NCBI GenBank assembly: GCA_964058805.1
Contig: CAXKVV010001014.1
Coordinates: forward strand, 1-25,312
Direction of reading: 5' to 3'
Source of the DNA: Schoenoplectus triqueter
Taxonomy: Eukaryota > Streptophyta > Magnoliopsida > Poales > Cyperaceae
Length of the DNA: 25,312 bases
A program made the position numbers and the translations under genes. Below the pieces are notes generated by a model that saw nothing but the letters and a program-made list of their open reading frames with translations, was not told the origin of the DNA and ran no database searches. Within the stretch, counting starts at the first letter, position 1. Each line of letters opens with the position of its first letter. Shown piece after piece: positions 10,415-20,508 of this stretch.

Positions 10415-12240
10415 CAGAACAGTCAGTCAACAACAATTAGGAAAAGAATATCCTGACATCTGCCAAGAAGACACCCGAGACAACAACATCAACATAGTGA
10501 GTGTGTTGACTTTAAAGAAGAACATTATGATGTCCGAAAAGGTGACATCACAATGCTGAGAGTGATGATTCATTGATCATTAATGCACCAGCTGCCTCCC
10601 AAGGCTGGTGGTGCACAGATATGAGATTTATCTGCTTACAAGCCCATGATCTGATTAGAAACTCACTCTCTAACAAACATATCTCAATATTAGACCAGCC
10701 AAGAGCTCCGAGTCTAATTTTGTGTACAATGTAACCTTGAATCTATGAATCAGCCAAGTTCTTAGAATTCATGGTTTAGAAGATCAAGTAAGACAAATGT
10801 AGGGACTCTGTCCATTGTCTACTGATTCTTGTGTTTTGAATAACTGTTCATGACTTAACATGCTAGTAAGACTAAACTGATTTATTTGTAAGTTTGTCTT
10901 CTAGTCCATGAGATCAAACTGACCTATTTGTAGGTTCATCTCCTAAGTCACAAGATTGAACTGATATGTTTGTAAGTTCATCTTCTAAACAGTGAAATTA
11001 AACCGATCTGTTTGTTGGTTCAGTCACTAACACACCTGTCTTAATATTGAACTAACTTAGCGTTTCATGTTTGACTTTGGATGTAGAAGTGTTCCTAGAT
11101 TTATGAATCTGGTCAGTGCTTGGAATTTATGATCTAGAAGATCAGTAAGATATGTATATGGGCCATATCCACTAATCTTCTGATTCACCAACCTCAAGAT
11201 CAACTGACTTAGTATTTTAGATTGTATTTTGTGTGATTGGTCATTGACTAATTAAGATTGAACTGATCTGTTTGTAAGTTCATCTTCTAGATCAATTAAG
11301 ATTGAGTCGATCTATTTGTAGACTCATCTTCTATCTCTTCGTAGAGGTTGATCTAATATGTTTGTAAGATCATCTCTTGAAGCCGCCAACATTGAACTGA
11401 TCTGTTAGTAAGTTCATCTTTCTCTACCCTAAAATGAACTGATCTGTTTGTAAGTTCATTCCCTACCAATATATTTTCACTACTCTGTATCAAGTGAACT
11501 GATCTGTTAGTAAGTTCATCTGCACCCCTGTAATCTGTAACCTGCGAACTGATCTGTGTGTAAGTTCATCTACATCTCTTTTATCTGTAACCTGTGAACT
11601 GATTTGTATGTAAGTTCATCTATATACCTCTTATATCTGAACATAAGTGAACTAATATGTGTGTAAATTCATCTTTTATTGCATCCGTATCTATTTTGAA
11701 TCGAACTGCTTTGTTTATAAGTTTATTTTTTTCTACCTTTGAATCTGAACTGATCTGTTTGTAAGTTCATTTTCACCTATTTTTAAACCCCAAACTGATC
11801 TGTTGGTAAGTTCACCTGTTAACACTCCATGTAAGTTGAATCAATTTGTTTGTAGATTCAATTTACACTGTACCCTAAAGATAGAACTGATCTGTTGGTA
11901 AGTTCATCTTCTGTCATTCCCGCCTCACAAGACTGATCTGACTGTAAGTCCGGGGTGTTGCGTAGTTATCCCGATCACTTAAACACTTGATCACTCGACC
12001 ACTTCACTATCATTTAGCTATAGTATTTGCTTCCCCTTTCGAGATCCAGAGGTGCATCGAGGTTAATAGCCCAGGGTAATTAACGGTGGTGGCTTGCGCC
12101 TATCGGAATCTACAAGGACTCCCAATGGGTATGAACGGTAGAATTAACCGGTGCTAAATAAATACATACTTAGGAGGGATCTCCGTGTTCTTCTTCCACA
12201 TCCCATCGCCCCGCAGCGGTGAGGAGCGCACGGAAAAGGG
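10415..12240 (+). mobile_element. Left arm of giant inverted repeat (Foldback-like element)
   Basis: The arm is the reverse complement of 22217-24117. The outer part (CAGAAC ... AGGA(A/C)AAGAA(T/C)ATCCTGAC, then a conserved GGTGGTGCACAGAT-like part), the central palindrome array (10870-11951) and the inner part (TTTAGCTATAGTATTT, CCCCTTTCGAGATC, GGCTTGCGCC, GGAGGGATCTCCGTGT, CATCCCATCGCC, CAGCGGTG) come in the same order in both arms. Long inverted arms built of tandem repeats are the mark of Foldback elements such as FB of Drosophila, TU of sea urchin and FARE of Arabidopsis. I find no clear target duplication at the outer borders. An alternative is two head-to-head copies of one element, the left one truncated. 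Confidence 0.8.
10870..11951 (+). repeat. Array of about 20 palindromic units, left arm
   Basis: The typical unit is TGAACT, twelve bases (often GATCTGTTTGTA), AGTTCA, followed by CATCT and a variable T/C-rich spacer; units lie about 40-60 bases apart. Several units have changed in both halves in a matched way: AACC/GGTT (11001, 11017), TGAGTC/GACTCA (11303, 11321), TGATCT/AGATCA (11349, 11367), TGAATC/GATTCA (11837, 11855), GACT/AGTC (11931, 11947). The twelve-base centre is better conserved than the spacers. There is no ORF through the array. Confidence 0.9.
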
Positions 12241-12243
12241 TCG

Positions 12244-12372
12244 CACAGTAGTAAAAAAAATCTAAAAAATATACAATTTGGTCTACACCAAGATATTCAT
12301 ATGAAAACCATTTTGTATGGTTGGATCGATCATTTACACTTATGGAATCACCGTAACCAAACTATATATATA
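12244..12372. mobile_element. Half copy of foldback MITE, interrupted
   Basis: The words ACAATTTGGT, TTTTGTATGGTTGGATCGATCATTTA resemble the right half of the neighbouring foldback (AAATTTGGTATAC, TATACGGTTTGATCGACCATTTA). It directly follows the inner end of the left arm, so the MITE insertion may have trimmed or marked that border. Confidence 0.45.
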
Positions 12373-12373
12373 T

Positions 12374-12700
12374 GGGTTATGGTGCTATGTATAGTACAGA
12401 TCGGTTCTTCGTTATTAATGTGCAAATGAACGATCCAACTGTACAAAATAATTTTTATATTAATATCTAGATGTAGACCAAATTTTATATTATTTTAAAA
12501 TTTTTACTATTTTTTAACATAGTTAGAAAATCAAGTGATTTTCTAACTATCTTAAAAATATTAAAACAATTATAAAAATATAAAATTTGGTATACATACA
12601 AAATTATTTTATACGGTTTGATCGACCATTTAAACTTTAAAAATTAAGAACCGATCCATAGCAGGAGAGTGATCCGTGCTATGCATAGCACCATAGCCCA
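12374..12700. mobile_element. Foldback MITE (GGCTATGGTGCTATG family)
   Basis: The left end GGGTTATGGTGCTATG and the reverse complement of the right end GGGCTATGGTGCTATGCATA agree, and pairing runs inward (AGATCGGTTCTT, GATCCAA / TTTGATC, AAATTTTATA) to a centre around GTTAGAAAATCAAGTGATTTTCTAAC. It has no coding capacity. Members of the same family lie at 17402-17771 and, in part, at 1-222 and 12244-12372. Confidence 0.8.
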
Positions 12701-12701
12701 A

Positions 12702-12739
<38 letters not shown>

Positions 12740-12740
12740 T
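12702..12740. repeat. (CT)n(TA)n microsatellite
   Basis: A CT run of about 22 bases passes directly into a TA run of about 17 bases, between two MITEs. Confidence 0.95.
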
Positions 12741-12743
12741 GAG

Positions 12744-13127
12744 TAAAGATACCGTGAGCTTAAGCTCACGGCGGCCTTCCGTGAGCTTAACTCAAAAAGT
12801 AAATCAAATTATCTCCAAATTTTTTATATGAAAATATTGTGGGATGCAAAAATTTAAAGTTTTTTGAGCTTTTGAACCCACCGTTTTTATTTTTCTAAAA
12901 TGATGTTCAAATATTGAATATATTATTATTATATAATAGAGCTGATTTTTAAAAATTAAAAACCACGACTTAAAAAACCTTAAAATGCTCTAAATTTTTA
13001 CATCCCATGAGATTTTCATATAAATAATTTAATGAGAATGATAAATTAAAATTTAGAGATAATTTGATATATTTTTTGAGTTAAGCTCACGGAATGTCTC
13101 CGTGAGTTTAAGCTCACGATATCTTTA
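12744..13127. mobile_element. Foldback MITE 1 of a row of four
   Basis: The left end TAAAGATACCGTGAGCTTAA and the right end read in reverse (TAAAGATATCGTGAGCTTAA) match. Behind each lies a second inverted pair, CCGTGAGCTTAACTCAAAAA, and then AAATTATCTCCAAATTTT. Pairing extends through most of the element. The ends sit in TATATA runs. The same end is found alone at 269-289. Confidence 0.9.
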
Positions 13128-13140
13128 TTATATATATATA

Positions 13141-13465
13141 TAGACTATTATGAAAGCGTTTGTATTTTGAGCTCAAGTGCATATGGCTCAAATTTTATCG
13201 TAACACATCCGAAATTCGAAATTATCATTCTCATTAAATTCTTCATAACAAAATATTGGGGGATACAAAAATTTGGGGGATTTTTGAAAATCAGCATTGA
13301 AATAATAATAAAATATTGAATTATTGTTGCTGATTTTTAAAAATCCAAAATAAATTGATATGAAGAATTTAATGAGAATGATAATTTTGAATTTCGGACG
13401 TGTTATGATAAAATTTGAGCCGTATGCACTTGAGCTCGAAATACAAATGTTTTCACAATAATCTA
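13141..13465. mobile_element. Foldback MITE 2 of the row
   Basis: Ends TAGACTATTATGAAAGCG and, in reverse, TAGATTATTGTGAAAACA. Pairing continues through GAGCTCAAGTGCATA and GGCTCAAATTTTATC to TTATCATTCTCATTAAATTCTTCAT. That last inner word is shared with MITEs 1 and 4, whose ends differ. Confidence 0.9.
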
Positions 13466-13481
13466 ACTAACTATATATATA

Positions 13482-13877
13482 GGGAGATCTTACAGTGTTC
13501 GTGAAACAAAAATAGAGAGATCTTACAAAATTAAAGTTTAAATTACCAATCTAATTCACTCTACATAAAGTACTTATTCAAATCTTGTGGAATATCAAAT
13601 TTGATTATATTTGGAGCTTTCTGACCATTTTTTGAATTTTTAAAAAATTCCCCAAAAAATAATAAAATAATTATAGGTGCACCTAAAATTTTGTCATCTT
13701 TCAAAAATCTAAAAAAATAGTTACAAAACTTCAAAAATAATAAAATTTGATATTCAATAAGTTTTAATATCTATATTATTATAGACTAATTAGGTTGATA
13801 TTTTGAGCTTTCAGTATATGAGATTTGAAAATGAAGCAAAACGCCTCTTTGCTTCGTGAAGCACCGTAAGGTCTCCT
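13482..13877. mobile_element. MITE 3 of the row
   Basis: The terminal repeats GGGAGATCTTACAGTGTTCG and, in reverse, AGGAGACCTTACGGTGCTTC are about 30 bases long. The interior is AT-rich with only weak self-pairing. The flanks are TATATATA on both sides. Confidence 0.75.
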
Positions 13878-13900
13878 TATATATATAGAATAAAACTAGG

Positions 13901-14266
13901 ATACTCTTAGAAACACGAGTTTTTCTATACTCCTAACGCAAAAAAATTATTAAATTATTTCTAAATTTTAATTTACCACGCTCATTAAAATGTTCATATT
14001 TAAATCATATGGGATACAAAATTTTGGGTACTTTGAGATCTATAAGTTACTGTTTTTAATTTTAAAAAATGATATACAAAAAATAAATATTTGTTATTAT
14101 TTTTAGAATTAATTTTTTAAAAATTAAAATAGTGACTTAAAAAACTCGAATCCCATAAGGTTTTCATATGAAGAATTTAATTGAGCATGATAAATAAAAA
14201 TTTGGAGATGATTTGATATATTTTTTGAGTTATGAATAGGAAGGACCGTGTGTAACTAGGAGACGT
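13901..14266. mobile_element. Foldback MITE 4 of the row
   Basis: Left ACTCTTAGAAACACG and reversed right TCTCCTAGTTACACACG are diverged ends. The inner part pairs well (AAATTATTTCTAAATTTT, ATGGGATACAAAATTT and their partners) and carries the same module as MITEs 1 and 2. Confidence 0.7.
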
Positions 14267-14511
14267 CGGATACAAACACAACACGGAGGAACAAACAAAT
14301 ATCCCTTACGTTTATACATCTACATAATAAATTTGATTTTAAAAGTTTTAATTCGTTCCTATTTGTTTTTAAGTATGATATGTGAAACATGTACAATAAA
14401 GATACTAATTAATTTGTGTAGTTAATAGGATATAATACACAAGTAACACAACTCTTCGTGTGGATGGGAAAAATCCATGTCATATTTTTCTGATATATAT
14501 ATTTGGTTGCA

Positions 14512-14692
14512 GTAGACTATTACAATTTATATACCTTATTTCATCATGCGGTGTAAACTGTAAAATTACTTCAAGTATTTTTCTCTCAAAAAATGTGGTC
14601 TAGTGTAGATCTACAGTATTACCATATAATTTTTGGGAGAAAATTTTTGAAGTAATTTTGCACCCTATGATGAGGTAAAGATAGTATGATAA
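14512..14692. mobile_element. Small foldback (about 180 bp)
   Basis: The arms TAAAATTACTTCAAGTATTTT and its reverse partner at 14644-14662 flank a fully symmetric centre, CTAGTGTAGATCTACA around GTAGATCTAC (14605-14614). Outer parts pair as TACCTTATTTCATCAT with ATGATGAGGTA. It is a short hairpin MITE; no target duplication is clear. Confidence 0.65.
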
Positions 14693-14699
14693 GGAACAA

Positions 14700-16320
14700 A
14701 TACACATATTTGAGAAGCAATTTATGATTCGAGGTTAATTGCACCTTCTATTTTAAGTTTCATATGGTCCAGTTTATTATCTTATTTCCATTACGGTATA
14801 TTTCAACTGTTTGATCAAATCTATTTTAACCATTCTATTTTTGTTAGAGCGTAGTGAGCAATTCTCTATCCATTACCTGCTCATGGCATTAAACTATTGC
14901 ATAGTTCTGTTTCCTGATATTTTCGATACAAAAAGAAAGATAAATTGTAGTGATTCAATAACACTCCATCTCTGTATTGATGCAGATTGAATGAATGAAA
15001 ACAATTATAAAGAAAAATTATTGGTAACTTCTCAACAATTACTTTTATATAAGGAATGGGTTTGTTGGAAACCAGACCGACATAGTTAGTTGGCAAGGGA
15101 TAAGAAAGCTTGTATCTTTGATCAATTGGACCCCTCCTTGCCGCTCCCCCGGGCCCCAGTACCGACCTCTCCCAAGCCGGGTCCTTTCAAACGAATCAAA
15201 CGATGACATAATGCCCAGGGAACAACAATGCATCCATATTTCCTTAAAAGTCAGCGTATGTAGTAGATCCATTATAGATATATTAGATTACATGCCTTTC
15301 GGCATCGTTCTTTTCTCCTTTTTTATAAACGGCGGCCGTCTTCCAACAACTATATATATAGATGAAATATCCCTGTGACCCTGTTCCAATATACTAAATC
15401 CGATTCGCCAGAAGATGGATCATTTGTCAATTGTCACTGATAATGACTGATCACTGTACGCTTGCTGGCCAATAGTACTGATAAATTTATCTGTCGTTTT
15501 CTCTGTGATAGTGACTCTCCACACCGTGTAGAATGCAGGTTACAAGAAAAATAGGTAGTGGACGTTTTCGTTTGTAAATTATTCTCTTTAATCGGTGCTT
15601 TCATTATTCGGAGAAGTTGGAATATAGGAAATCATATCAAGCTTATAATTGGTTGGTTGAGATTCTCTATTTTTTGCCACAGAAAGTTTGACATATGCTC
15701 AAAATCATTATAGATTTCGTAACTGAGTCACCATGGATATAATACGGTGGGGCGGCGGCGCGAGTACTGCTGTTCTGCAGCTATCGTGAAACGAATATCT
15801 CGTGCAAAAATCCAAACCAAATTTCATATTAGGCAGTTTTTTTATCCAACAGCATATATTAGTACTTCATTTAAGTATTCCACATTTATCCCTTATATTA
15901 AATTTAACGCAGGTGATGCTACGTCGGAGGGTGTTACAAAACTTGCTACTTTAATTAATCATGTTTAATTGGTTATTTTGACTAACATGACATGCTTTAT
16001 GCAAAGTGTGGGGGCAGGGTATCTACGAAAGATATGGTGCTACCAACTGCATCTCGTTGAATGTTGCCAAAAGAGGCAGAGACTACTCTTCGACACGTGC
16101 ACATCCCGTTTTGCCTTTAACCTTTTCCATCAGGGCTCCGTTCTAAGCGAAGATACCGTCGACATATCACATATACATGCGCGATTTGTACTATGACTCG
16201 ACGTCCGTACGTGGCTCTTCAGTTAATTTACCATGCATGCATGACCTTCAAAAGGCTGCCTGACAGTCCTTGTCAGTTCCATCAGCGTGTCCCTAGAGGC
16301 TGTCTAATTAATATTTAATA
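14700..16320. other. Low-copy stretch with no recognised gene
   Basis: No repeat in the window matches this region. It includes a GC-rich patch at 15127-15185 with overlapping ORFs of 75-86 codons on both strands (15045-15272 minus, 15118-15378 plus) and another GC-rich patch near 15748-15780. I recognise none of the translations. RY words (CATGCATGCATG near 16233) are present. It may be remaining host intergenic DNA. Confidence 0.4.
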
Positions 16321-17400
16321 TGTATTATTTTTCATAACGATGATAATGATGATTATAGTAATAGTACCGTGGACTCAGATTTTGAAAGTTGTTACCCGAA
16401 TTCAAGTTATTCATCCCAATCTATATATTAAATCTTATGAAATTATCATATTTCATTTTTTTTAAGCTTTCTTATCATTTTTTTTTTTGTAAAATTCTCA
16501 TATTTTTTAGTTATTGTTATATATGTATAAACTAGACACAATAATTTTAAGCAAATTTGATAATTGTTCCATTTATATGAAAAACAAAGATCTACATTTT
16601 TTATATAAAAATAGAAGTCTAAGTTATCCAACCTTTAATGTTAAAAGAAAGATCCCTATTTGAATTCCAACCTTGCAATGTCATATATGGGAAGCATTGT
16701 CTATTTGTCTTTATATTAATTAAATAATTAATAAACTAGTTCTCAAAGTCTACTTATCTTCTATATTAAATTGTTGTGCTCGAGGACTGATTTGTAAAAA
16801 TAAGAAAAGTTAGATGGTTTTCGATTTTATATTTGTGGTATTAATCTATTAGATATAATTAAATGAAGGGATAAATGTTGAATTTTAATTAAGAGAGTGG
16901 TAAAAATCTAATTCAAGTGAGTTTAAAGTGACAAATATCTAAATCTTTATTTTGAAGTGACAAATCTCTAATTTCCGAACTTTCAGTGTCAAAACAAATT
17001 TTAGATATACCAAATGAAAGGTGTAAATTGATAATTCTACATGTATCCAACACAACAATGAAGGAAAAAACTACGGGAGTGCCAAATCTTATATAACGTA
17101 AAATCTTGTCCTTCACTCAAAAAATAAATAAATAAATTCTAGTAAATATACATACATAAAGACGCTATTTGGTGAGGTCATAAATTAGAAATAATAAAGG
17201 GATAACGTTGTTCCCTATTATAAGAGGTAGATATAACTTTATTCGGTAGTTATCCCTCTCCTAAATATAGCAAATCAAAACAAAATATATAAGATTTAGA
17301 GAAAAAATAGCCTCATAATTAACTCAACTAATTAAATAATTAATAAGTAATTCAAATGATCACTGTATATTACTACAATATCTTGAGGATACAATTTACA
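16321..17400. other. AT-rich stretch with no recognised gene
   Basis: Long T and A runs, frequent stops in all frames. A word AAGTGACAAATCTCTAA appears in two diverged forms near 16926 and 16955. An inverted pair AGGGATAAC / GTTATCCCT lies near 17198 and 17257. Nothing beyond degenerate repeat DNA can be supported. Confidence 0.45.
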
Positions 17401-17401
17401 T

Positions 17402-17771
17402 AAGGTGCTACGCATATCACGGATCACAACAGTTTATACATCAATATCTCATATGTTTAAAGTCCAAACGATTAATCCAAACTACACAAAATAATGTCCA
17501 TACGTAAAAAAAATTGTAGACATTTTTTATTTTATAATTATAATTATTTTTAATTAGATAGTTAAAAAATCATCACTTTATTTAATTATTATGAATGATT
17601 TTTTTTTACTATCTAAAGAAAGTAAAAATCATATGAAATATGAAATTTTATGTACAAAAATATTTGCATATGGAGATCATTTTGAAAGCTTTGGATCGAT
17701 CATTTGGATTTTAAAATTGAGATACGATTGCATAGCATGGCGTGATCTGTGTTATGTATAATATCGTAGCC
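17402..17771. mobile_element. Foldback MITE, second copy of the GGCTATGGTGCTATG family
   Basis: Left AAGGTGCTACGCATATCACGG and reversed right GGCTACGATATTATACATAA are diverged ends. The inner pairs GGATCGATCATTTGGATTTTAA / TTAAAGTCCAAACGATTAATCC and a centre at GATAGTTAAAAAATCA ... TGATTTTTTTTTACTATC match the family at 12374. Confidence 0.7.
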
Positions 17772-17801
17772 AAATTATTTTTTATAGAAATCACAAATTT
17801 T

Positions 17802-17825
17802 TATATATATATATATATATATATA
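17802..17825. repeat. (TA)n microsatellite
   Basis: A pure TA run of about 24 bases. Confidence 0.9.
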
Positions 17826-17911
17826 ATTAGCAGTCTTAAAACATTTCTGGGTAATTAAAGTGTTAGAGAACTTTATTTTGTGTCAATTTAAAATACCAAA
17901 TTTTATCCAGC

Positions 17912-19042
17912 CACTACAACGGAAATTACCTTAGACAACACTCAGTTAATAACGATTATATGTCAAATCCATTGCTAAATGGCTCAGTGGCATCATTGTA
18001 ATATTGAGAACTTTTTAACAACTGTTTATAATAAAAAAGTACTGTTAAAATAGACTCTCAGAACCCAAAAAAGTAGCAGAACCATTTAGCAACGGTTCAT
18101 TGAAAGAACCGTTGTTAAACACTGCCTTTAACAACGATTATGTGCTTAGAACGGTTGTTAAATGGTGTGTTTAGCAATGACTCCTTCAAGGAACCATTAC
18201 TAAATGGTTCTGCTGCTTTTTTGGGTCTGACATTTATTTTTTTGCTCCAACCAATAACATTTGCTCCCACGGATTGCCCATCTCACTGTTCGTTAATCCC
18301 AATCTAACGTTCCAAAATAAAAATTTTAAAACTAAAATCGCACGGATTACCAATCCCTTTTCATCTATTTTTATATATAAAAGGAGAGATGAGAGAGACA
18401 CACAAACATAGAAAGAAAAAAGAAAGAAGAGAGAAGAGAGACAGAAAAAATAAAAACCGAAATCCGACCATCTCAACTTCAAACAGTTATAACTTTTGAT
18501 AGGAAACTCTAATTGAGGCATTTTCCGCCATTTTCAGGGCCAAAAAACCTCATCTTCAAGCTCAAAATTGCATTTGAATTTTTTTCTTTTTTTTAGAAAT
18601 TATATAGGTTTTTATATTATTACATGAGTAAGATGTATGTATTTTTTGAGTAAATATTTTTTCATTTGATGAATAATTATATTTCTTTCATATTAATTAT
18701 TGAATGAATAATACATAATAATATTTATTCTTATCTAATCAGTATGATTCCTTATTTATTGTTTACTGTTAATCAATACGACTCAATATCAATCTGACTC
18801 GCATCTTTTAAAGAAAGTTCAATTAAAAAAAAAATTATTTTTTTAAATAACAGTTGCTAAGGTACCTTTTAACAATGGTTATTAATTAAGAACCGTTGTT
18901 AAATGTCTTTCAAAAATAGTTTTAACAACGCATTTTTAACAACGATTGTTTATATTTTTTCTAACACCTCTTTAATAATGGTTGGAGAACCGTTGTTAAA
19001 GGGTTTTAAAAATCGTTATTAAATCGAGCATCTATTGTAGTG
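17912..19042 (+). mobile_element. Non-autonomous CACTA (En/Spm-type) element
   Basis: The element begins CACTACAACGG and ends ...TTGTAGTG, the reverse complement of CACTACAA, which is the signature of the CACTA superfamily. The terminal 300 bases on the left and about 190 on the right hold many copies of AACAACGGTT-like words in both directions (for example GAACCGTTGTTAAA), the subterminal repeats to which the transposase of such elements binds. Flanking triplets are AGC and GGC, so a 3-bp target duplication is not exact. At 1131 bp it has no transposase gene. It keeps a TATA box at 18372 and a purine-rich leader. Confidence 0.85.
18372..18384 (+). promoter_or_regulatory. TATA box of the CACTA element
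   Basis: TATATATAAAAGG is followed by GAGAGATGAGAGAGA and a long A/G-rich stretch (to about 18456), a usual plant core-promoter and leader composition. No ORF follows before the right subterminal repeats, so only a leftover promoter is present. Confidence 0.5.
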
Positions 19043-19345
19043 GGCTATATGTTATGTTAATTAATTATTGTAAATTGTTGACGGGTTGATCTCAATTAAA
19101 ATTACCTCGGACGAAAACATTGTCATTTACCTCAAAGTAATGGTCACATGGTCATGCTGTAGCGACTTTTGACCCTGGACAGACAAAGCATAAAAGAGAG
19201 GCCTGACCATCTGCATCATGAAGTCCAAAAGGCTGTTCATGCATCACTCTTCTTGCACACATGCACCTCCATGTCTGAATACATGTAAGAACCTTATGTT
19301 TACTGGTCCTGAAGTAAAAAAAGGCCATCTACTTCTACTCGGACT

Positions 19346-19356
19346 TGCAAACTCTA
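19346..19356. other. 11-bp target duplication, left
   Basis: TGCAAACTCTA is repeated exactly at 19784-19794, on the other side of the foldback element between them. Confidence 0.75.
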
Positions 19357-19783
19357 CAGAGATTTTTTAATTAATTATTAGAATAATTATATTTTTAATA
19401 ATAAGAATGATTAAATATTTTTTTTTTAAAAAATACGAATAACAGTATGCCACTGACAGTGATATTTTGCAAACACGCCACTAGTAGTGACGTCTTTTAA
19501 TATATTTTTTACTTTACAATTATTAAAAAAAATGTATCCGCATCTGTGAGAGTGGTGCATTTTCCCACTGATGGATGTGGCTTTATTTAAGTTGGATGTA
19601 AAATGTAAAAAAATAAAAGACGCCACTCCCAGTGGTGTTTTTGTTCAAATGCACTAGTCGGACTAGCTCATTTACAAAGCGTCACTGTCAGTGGCGCACT
19701 GCAATTTATATTTTTAAAATTTTAATATAATCACTCTTATTATTATTAAAAATAAGATTATTCTAAAATTTTAATTTAATCGC
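19357..19783. mobile_element. Mutator-like MITE with four internal palindromes
   Basis: The ends pair over about 55 bases (left TTAGAATAATTAT, TTTTTAATAATAAGAATGATTA; right in reverse TTAGAATAATCTTAT, TTTTTAATAATAATAAGAGTGATTA). It is flanked by exact 11-bp direct repeats, TGCAAACTCTA. Target duplications of about 9-11 bases are typical of Mutator-like elements. Inside are four palindromes of the form GCCACT-NNN-AGTGGC (19449, 19476, 19621, 19679). No coding capacity. Confidence 0.8.
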
Positions 19784-19794
19784 TGCAAACTCTA
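19784..19794. other. 11-bp target duplication, right
   Basis: Exact second copy of TGCAAACTCTA. Confidence 0.75.
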
Positions 19795-20508
19795 TCACCA
19801 ATAGTCCAAATATACACACACATGCAGATAGTTTGGCTTGTATTGGCCACTATGAATAGAAATAATCAAATAATCGGTCGGTGCTAAGAATTTAAAAGAT
19901 AACTAGTAATACATTAAAGAGTAAAATGATATTTTTAAGACTTTAAGGATATTCGGAATTGTATCCAAGTTATATGTTAACGACTTTAAAGTATATGTCA
20001 AAATGATGAATGAGTTATATTTTAGGGTAATATTGTGTAATTTAAAAATAAAAAAGTAAAAAAAATATTTTGGTTTGTCCAACAATTGAAATATGAACAA
20101 GCATATAAGGCCAACCGTTGATCTATTTAGATTGCTAGTAACGAACAATGTTCTAGTTTCATTTTTTTTGGCTGAGATATTATTATTTATTTTTATAAAT
20201 TTACATGTATTATTTACACGGAACATTTTTTTCTTTCTCCTCTTTTATTTTCAATACCGTGCTTGAGAAATGAAATGAGAGATGAATCGGAGGATAGAGG
20301 ATAAGGACAGGAAGAGAAACATCTACATTAGTTATTAGCTAGATCTCATCACCTCCGGCCCGTACCTTTTTTTTTTGGGAGCAAGATATAAATATTTTTC
20401 ATTTATTTCCTCTCACCCTTTTACCCTCATTTAGTGTACAGTGTTAGGTCGGATCCTTGAGAGAACAATATCTTTCATTAATTGATAATATTAAAAAAGA
20501 TTCATCCA
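19795..20508. other. AT-rich stretch with no recognised gene
   Basis: No repeats shared with the rest of the window were seen. The 107-codon minus-strand ORF at 19903-20226 is made of low-complexity AT-rich codons with no features of a real protein. Confidence 0.45.

Noticed and set aside
10870..11951. Regularly spaced repeats with variable spacers look like a CRISPR array
   Set aside because: The units are too diverged, the spacers are of uneven length, the surroundings are plant transposons, and an inverted partner array exists 11 kb away. No cas gene is present.
16446..20226. Several minus-strand ORFs rich in Phe, Ile, Lys and Tyr
   Set aside because: They are products of AT-rich DNA without domains or coding-like structure.
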